Shown here piece by piece: positions 58,594 to 64,000 of a stretch of 64,000 nt of DNA. Below the pieces are notes generated by a model. The model saw only the letters and a list, made by a program, of their open reading frames with translations. It made no database searches and was not told the origin of the DNA. Numbering within the stretch: position 1 is the stretch's first letter; each line of letters begins with the position of its first letter. This stretch comes from Rutpela maculata. Lineage: Eukaryota > Arthropoda > Insecta > Coleoptera > Cerambycidae. The stretch spans positions 103,047,823 through 103,111,822 of the forward strand of contig OW386291.2 in NCBI GenBank assembly GCA_936432065.2. Direction: 5' to 3'. The translations under genes and the position numbers were made by a program.

Positions 58594-59145
58594 AAAGAAA
58601 TCTAAAACTTTAAAAGTCACTAAAATTATTTATTTGATCTAAATCGAAAATTGAAACGATATCGATACTGTGCTAATTAAACAATATATCACCAGAAATT
58701 TTGTTTTCCGCGTTTCATTTGCCTATAAATTTATCATGTGCTTAGAAATAATGATTAGCCTATTTAAGAACACTAGATACTCTGTGTATACTAACAATGC
58801 ATGTCAAATGTTTAATCGAGGAATAATTTTACAAGAGTTCACAAACACGCTACCGAAACTTTACCGGAAAATTACGTTAATTTCGTATATTTTATATGCC
58901 ACTAACATTTATATAAAGCTATAATACCACATAATTTTCTACTGTTTATTAAATTTTAAGAACGTACATGAAAATGTTTTATGATTAAAGAAGTGTAGCT
59001 TACTTTAAGGTATTATTCTAAAAATTAATATTTTATTTATATATAGCTTATTTTGAATAAAAAAAAAACAACTTTCTTAGAAAAATAAACAGAAGTGTTT
59101 ATACATCCGAACCCTTAAAATGTCGACCACTGTCACCAGAAATTT
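58594..59145. other. Non-coding interval, nothing recognised
   Basis: An 84-codon frame (58670-58924) has no family resemblance. Confidence 0.3.
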
Positions 59146-59149
59146 ATGA

Positions 59150-59361
59150 CAGGGCAATACGTTATTAAAGTATGGCCATGATATTCCTATGTAAATTTGG
59201 AAATAAATTATTTTTTATATTTTTTTAAAGTAATGAAAAGAAATTAATTTGAATTAAATCCGAAATAATCAACAATGCATTATTCTTAAAATACGGCCAT
59301 AATATAATTTCTTATGTACATCTTCAAGTAAATTCTTTTTTTCATAATTATTACAAATATT

Positions 59362-59396
<35 letters not shown>

Positions 59397-59935
59397 TTAC
59401 TGCAACAAAATTAATAAAACAAAGTGTTTTAATCTAGTTTAGAATGAAAAAAAAATGACACCCGAGGAGACCTCGTATTGTGTCGAGCAGTATATACATT
59501 ATCTTAATTCTATATCTATGTTGCATCATTTATATAACAATACTAACAAAAAGAATGGCTGTAGTAAGTTTGTCATGATTATCTCATTTGTAATATACTA
59601 AGAAACTATACCTAATACCTATGTAATTTCTGATATAATAAATCTATGGATATAAAAATGCGAGTGAACATGTTGAGAAAAACAATTTGATTTATATATC
59701 GAGGTGAAAATCATGAAGATACCATATTTAAGAAAAAAAAAGAAATGTGTCGGAGGGCGGTAAAATAATATGATACATTATTAATACGGTATATTGTTAC
59801 CTGTACAAATATGAATTTCTAAACTATAGTAAGAGAATATGTGGTGCTTTTGTGTCATATTGAAACGAATTTAATTTAAATTAAACCCGGACTAAGCAAT
59901 AACGCATTCTTTTATTAGTATAGCGCGTCAATACT
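59150..59935 (+). repeat. Diverged copy of the 110-bp tandem unit and (TTTA)n microsatellite
   Basis: 'gaattaaatccgaaataatc' at about 59250, 'ttaaattaaacccggactaa' at about 59874 and 'tacggccataatataatttc' (59301) match the array at 39935-40270. (TTTA)n occupies 59357-59398. The sequence after it, read on the minus strand, could be a retroposon ending in AATA repeats. As at 40.27 kb, the unit is followed by 'gcgtcaatactgaatcctta'. Confidence 0.5.
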
Positions 59936-60119
59936 GAATCCTTAGAGCACCTCAGTGGAAATACGCATGATACAAGTTTCTTTCGGAAAAATAATATCTG
60001 AGAACATGTGGAGCAAAAGTCAAACACGGCTCCCAGAGTCACAAGGGCAATTGTACCGTTCATCGAGAAAAACAAACCATCATGGGGCTGTCCAAGTAGC
60101 TGTACAATGTACATAGCTA

Positions 60120-60362
60120 TACTGCCAACGATGACGTGGAGTTAAAATCAAGGCAACGACAAAAGCCATCAGGAAAAGTTTTTGAAAAGAGCTGAAATAT
60201 GACATCATGCAACTATTCGCAAAAACAAGACGAAAACAGCGGCATAACACATTAACACTACTAGGAGGGAAGAGAACTACTCAAAGGATAGAAATGTACG
60301 CATTGAAGTACTGGGGACATGTCCAAAGAAAAGGGACCCAACCAGTGGCGGTTCGTAGAATT
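60120..60362 (+). pseudogene. Possible LINE ORF2 C-terminal relic
   Basis: 'RTTQRIEMYALKYWGHVQRK' (about 60268-60330) followed by 'AVRRIL' resembles the 'RxxxLxWxGHVxRM' segment near the end of RTE/CRE-like ORF2 proteins. Upstream frames are broken. Only this short match supports the call. Confidence 0.4.
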
Positions 60363-60894
60363 CTGAAATGAGGAGGCAACTGTTCTAAGTAAGCAGCAAA
60401 GGCTGCTTCGTCCCCCCCAATGATGTGGGGCCCCTGCTGCAGATGGAAATCAGTATTTTATTTTTATTTGGAACTATTTTATACCGGAATGGATGAAACT
60501 TTACAATGCTCCAGAAGATCTGAAAAGTTTTGGTTGAGATCGGATTACGTTTAGTGCTGTTTTGGCACAACAAGTTGTAAATTTTATGATTACTTACAAT
60601 TTATAATAGAACCATTGAAAAGCAGTAAAAATTCCAACTATATATCACACTTGCACTCTTTCGATTTAGTTTAGGTGAAAAAAATTAAAAAACAAAATAA
60701 CAATCATAGAGTCGCGCTTCTTGTGTAAGATATATTTTATAGTCTGACCTAACGTTCGGTAAATTAGTGTGTTAATGCGTGCAGACTATAAATTTGTAGT
60801 TGCCTTCAGGTCTACTAAGCACTCAAAAAATTTTAGCGCTTTTGACCGTCAAACACGCCACACCGCACCGTCAAAGACGCCGACATTTATTACA

Positions 60895-60975
60895 CGCTTA
60901 ACAAGTGTGTAGTAAACTTTAACACTCGAGTTCGTAGGTTCAAATCCCACCGATCACAAGACTTTTTTTTTTCTA
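60895..60975 (+). other. tRNA-like 3' half with T-run
   Basis: 'taggttcaaatcccacc' (about 60937-60953) is a good B box in a possible T-arm, and 't'x9 follows at about 60963. No convincing A box or full cloverleaf precedes it. Probably a pseudo-tRNA or SINE piece. Confidence 0.4.
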
Positions 60976-61259
60976 TTTTAATATGAAAAAAATATTTCAA
61001 CTTAATAAATATAATTAAATGAGACAGTTCATATTTTTTATTGCTCTCTTCGGCTTCAAAGATCCACCGGGTGGGGAGGTTCCAGCCGCTTTCAGTGGCC
61101 GCCGATTTTTTATATTTATTTTATTATTATTATACTCTTCGCAAAAACGAAGAGTATATTGTATTTGATCGGCACATTTCTAAAATCGTAAATATTGCTC
61201 GTAGAGAAAAAATTTTCATATCATTGTGTTAGTGAACGAATTCTGAACAACATTCAAAA

Positions 61260-61372
61260 TGTCCGTCTGTCCGTCCGTCCGTCTGTCCGTCCGTCTGTCC
61301 GTCCGTCTGTCCGTCCGTCTGTCCGTCCGTCTGTCCGTCCGTCTGTCCGTCCGTCTGTCCGTCCGTCCGTCA
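61260..61372 (+). repeat. (GTCCGTCT)n microsatellite
   Basis: About 14 units of 8 bp with few interruptions. The 'RPSVRPSV' open frame across it is a translation artefact. Confidence 0.95.
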
Positions 61373-61584
61373 CGTTTCTTGTAAGCACGATAACTTAAGA
61401 AAGAAAAGTCCGATTGTGTTGAAATTTGGAAAGTAAGTTAGTGTTAGCTAGAGGAAGAATCCTATGGTTTTTGGAGAAAATCTATCAGTAAATAAAAAAG
61501 TTATTAATCATTTAATTTTAAAAAATATATTCTCTTAAATATTGTCGCTTGTACTTAAATAGAAAGCTTGCGAAATGTTATCCC

Positions 61585-61650
61585 CATAAACTTTTGCCTT
61601 GCAATCCAAAGATCGTGTGTTCGAATCCCACACAAGTTGGATATTTTTTT
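61585..61650 (+). other. tRNA-like segment inside family B
   Basis: 'tgtgttcgaatcccacaca' (about 61615-61633) forms a perfect T-arm-like hairpin around a canonical B box, preceded by 'ttgcaatccaaagatc' resembling an anticodon arm. A T-run follows. No A box could be identified. Confidence 0.5.
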
Positions 61651-61809
61651 TTCATTTTTTTTTCATATAATTTTTTTTACAACAAAGATGGTATCACAAA
61701 ATTTAGGATGTCCAGAAACTAACATTATTTACAAGAAAACTGCGAAGAGTATCCTATAGAATGTGTAACAATTATATGAAAAGCTCAGTAAATTGGCGAA
61801 GAGTACGTT

Positions 61810-63540
61810 TTTAGCTTGTTTAAATATCCACCTTTCATGTGAAGAATACTTAATCTAGTTTATTCAATGAGATATACCCTCCGAATTTCCTACTTCTGAT
61901 TTTTGATGAGAGTGGAGCTTCAGAAAAGGAATAGACTTGGAGAGCAAATCGCAAAACCTTAGACATGAAGTGTCACTATTTTTTTATTTAAAAGTTTCAA
62001 TGAGCGCGTCACAATGTCAGATTCAATGAGGTTATTTCCAAATCTCTTCTTGCCCTTGTATCTTTTGTTCCCAATTATATTTTAGTTCAGTGATTTATAC
62101 ATATAAGGATTGTAAGATCAAGTATCCCACCCTCTACTCGTAACTAGCCCCTCTTCTCTTCCCTTCCCATCTGCATGATTTTTTACTATTTACAGGATAG
62201 ATTGTGTTCCTAAAAACCCTTTGAACAATTTTCCGTAGTGATATCAAATCATCTTCTAATTACCCACAAGAGGAGAAAATTTTACACACACTCATTCGCT
62301 GTTATTAGATACTTGTTACAATTTAATTTTATAACTTTTATTGAAAAAAATATAATTGTTGCAAAAAAACAAATTTTACAAATAATAGTTTTGATTATCA
62401 GTAATTCAGAGTTGAAGTTATCTTCGTTGACAAGCAGATTATTTTGCTAGGAATAACTTTTCTTTTCACTTTTCACTATATTTTGTATCTTGGATAAATT
62501 AAATGACTCCTCAAGGGTATAATCGCCAAGCATTTCACTTAATGCCTCTTCTTAGAATCGAAATATAGTATATTTTTCTGACCACTCGGTATATTAAGTA
62601 CCGATTTAGAAGACAAATTTGAATAAAACATACGTTATCTAGCAACTTTGCCAATAAAACTGATAATAAACAAGATTTACACATTTTTATTTTTCCAAAT
62701 AATTTGAGCTGGTGGCTGAATGTAAAGTCAACAAGTCTGTAACGTAAATAGGTTATCGTGAATCATCGGATCGTTCCTGGAGAATTTTACGCTTTATCGC
62801 CCTGATCTAAGATAGAGCACTCGCCGGCATTAATGATAACATTCTTGGCACAACATTTTCTTATTGTTGAATTGGAGCAATCAGTGTGCACAGAAGACAT
62901 CGCCCTGCACCAGTTGGTGTATGAGTCATGGAGACGCCGTTTGGAACAGACGTGATGCGCCTAACAACAGCAGGACGGCTCTCAACGCCTACTCCGACTG
63001 CCTCCTCAAAGGGACAATATACGATCTCGTGGGAACGAGACTGAAAATAGAAACCGTCATCTTTGTTTATGTGTACAATATGTGTTTAAGGGATAAATGG
63101 TCGAAATTTACGGCAAATGCCTCCGGAATTTCTGCTTGCTTTTATCTAGCAGCTATATATTTTGTAAAAACTGTCAATGCGTTTAAATTTCACAACAGTT
63201 TCTAAAATCCGCAAACTGGACGAATTGAGAAATGTGCGTTGGTTCTTTAAATGAAGCTTAATATTATTTAAAGTGAATAGAATTGGCTCTACACTACAAC
63301 ATTAAAATATATTGGGTAGTTCTAACATTTTTACTTCTTTATCGTACATTGAGCCGCTCTATTAGAGAATATTGGACAAAATTATTAACTTTTAAGCCAA
63401 CAAATAATGACATACATATAAGTCATTATCTGAAATTCTAACATAGATTTACAATATCTTAATTTAATTAAATAGTATTTTCTCAATAATGTTTAGATGT
63501 ATGATAGTTTCACAAAAAAAAAATAAATAAATAAAGAAAA
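61810..63540. other. Mostly non-coding; one GC-richer patch
   Basis: A 113-codon frame (62864-63205) covers a GC-rich patch at 62865-63050 ('gacggctctcaacgcctact', 'ctcgtgggaacgagactg'). Its residues show no recognisable family. It could be a processed fragment or exon, but there is no splice or family evidence. Confidence 0.3.
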
Positions 63541-63544
63541 TTTT

Positions 63545-64000
63545 AATATAGAAGATCAGCAAGGAGGGGTATTAGAAAGTGACATAAGTAAGGCAAATTA
63601 TTTTAATAATTTTTTCATCAATATTGGAGAGAAAATGGCTAGCAAAATAGACAAGAATGTTCAATTACCTACTACAGTGAATATAAATAAAATCGCTACA
63701 TCTTTGTTTCTGCATCCGGTAACTGAAAACGAATTAATTATACATATTAATAATTTAAAGAACTACTCCTCCCCGGGGCCGGATGGAATATCGGCAAAAT
63801 TAATTAAAACGTGTCACAAACATTTGTTAAAACCTTTAGTGCATATTTTTAACATTGCAGTTTCTACTAGTTATGTCCCAAATGAGTTTAAGGAGTCAGT
63901 AACAATTCCAATATATAAATCAGGTAACAAAAAAGATGCAACAAATTATAGACCTATAACAATTATTAATAACTTCGCCAAATTATTTGAACAGTGCATC
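63545..64000 (+). CDS. LINE ORF2 reverse transcriptase, partial (runs off window)
   Basis: An uninterrupted frame from about 63548 to the window end. It gives 'NYFNNFFINIGEKMASKI' (the linker before RT), 'SLFLHPVTENELIIHINNLK', 'SSPGPDGISAKLIK' (RT block 0), 'VPNEFKESVTIPIYKSGNKK' and 'NYRPITIINNFAKLFEQCI' (RT block 1). It is the same broad LINE group as ORF2 at 9.6-12.7 kb but clearly diverged from it. The 5' side begins abruptly after an A-rich 'aaataaataaataaag' (about 63521), so it is 5'-truncated. No stop is seen in 150 codons, which suggests a fairly young copy. No ATG marks a true start. Confidence 0.85.

Larger units (their letters stand above)
61131..61752 (+). repeat. Family B (GTCY)n repeat, near-complete copy
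   Basis: It opens with the hairpin 'tatactcttcg' (61131-61141), loop, 'cgaagagtata' (61148-61158). Then come 'tgatcggcacat', a long (GTCCGTCT)n tract (61260-61372), 'cacgtttcttgtaagcacg', and a core 'gataacttaagaaagaaaag' ending 'gttgaaatttgg'. A tRNA-like segment follows, and the inverted tip 'tgcgaagagtat' (61741-61752). This matches the plan of fly DINE-1/mini-me Helentron-associated repeats: terminal palindrome, GTCY tract, conserved core. Confidence 0.75.

Noticed and set aside
61195..61398. Open frame with Arg-Pro-Ser-Val repeats
   Set aside because: It is a translation of the (GTCCGTCT)n tract in a non-coding repeat.
62238..62450. A 70-codon frame in AT-rich sequence
   Set aside because: Composition equals the background and no motif or homology cue is present.

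Overview
The window looks like intergenic, repeat-saturated chromosome from an insect with a large, AT-rich genome. A beetle or similar is plausible, but the order is a guess. I find no host gene I can support. Nearly everything recognisable is a transposable element (TE) or tandem repeat, often nested. Bacterial features (operons, RBS, CRISPR) are absent. Introns and tRNA-type promoters appear inside transposons.

Layout. 0-5 kb: two copies of a (GTCY)n-bearing repeat (family A), one with a minisatellite, then a 2.3-kb foldback palindrome. 5.5 kb: (TA)n tract. 6.6-8.2 kb: P-like DNA transposon with a decayed THAP gene and an 8-bp target-site duplication (TSD). 9.1-13.7 kb: nearly intact APE-type LINE on the minus strand (ORF1 + ORF2), interrupted by a 285-bp SINE-like insert. 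15.2-20.6 kb: foldback element split by a Ty1/copia element with two 146-bp LTRs. 21.6-23.8 kb: mariner-like relic. 24.8-26.6 kb: Harbinger relic. 28.2-29 kb: jockey-like LINE relic. 29.2-36.7 kb: four more family A copies, one split by a foldback element of family C and one carrying a 0.7-kb minisatellite. 36.9-38.5 kb: satellite-like array with a nested LINE end. 38.5-39.5 kb: decayed multicopy ORF and a family B repeat. 39.9-41.3 kb: tandem array plus a duplicated composite carrying a hAT-type MITE. 43.0-45.8 kb: Gypsy element with most of pol deleted. 46.5-52.3 kb: fragments of at least three LINE clades. 52.3-56.8 kb: LINE ORF1 interrupted by a family C foldback, then a 1.8-kb palindrome (family D). 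58-62 kb: further family C, satellite and family B pieces with tRNA-like segments. 63.5 kb to the end: RT domain of another LINE running off the window.

How the parts relate. The LINEs, the copia and Gypsy elements and the P, Harbinger and mariner relics would have supplied proteins. Most of the remaining mass is non-autonomous: foldbacks, MITE, SINEs and GTCY repeats. Target-site duplications, interrupted reading frames and excision arithmetic give a partial order of insertion. The most unusual observations are (1) family A repeats that carry unrelated minisatellites at the same internal position, (2) four distinct kinds of long palindromic element in 64 kb, one present in four copies, and (3) short sequence motifs shared by otherwise unrelated repeat families. 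All coordinates were read by eye without alignment software, so repeat edges may be off by tens of bases.
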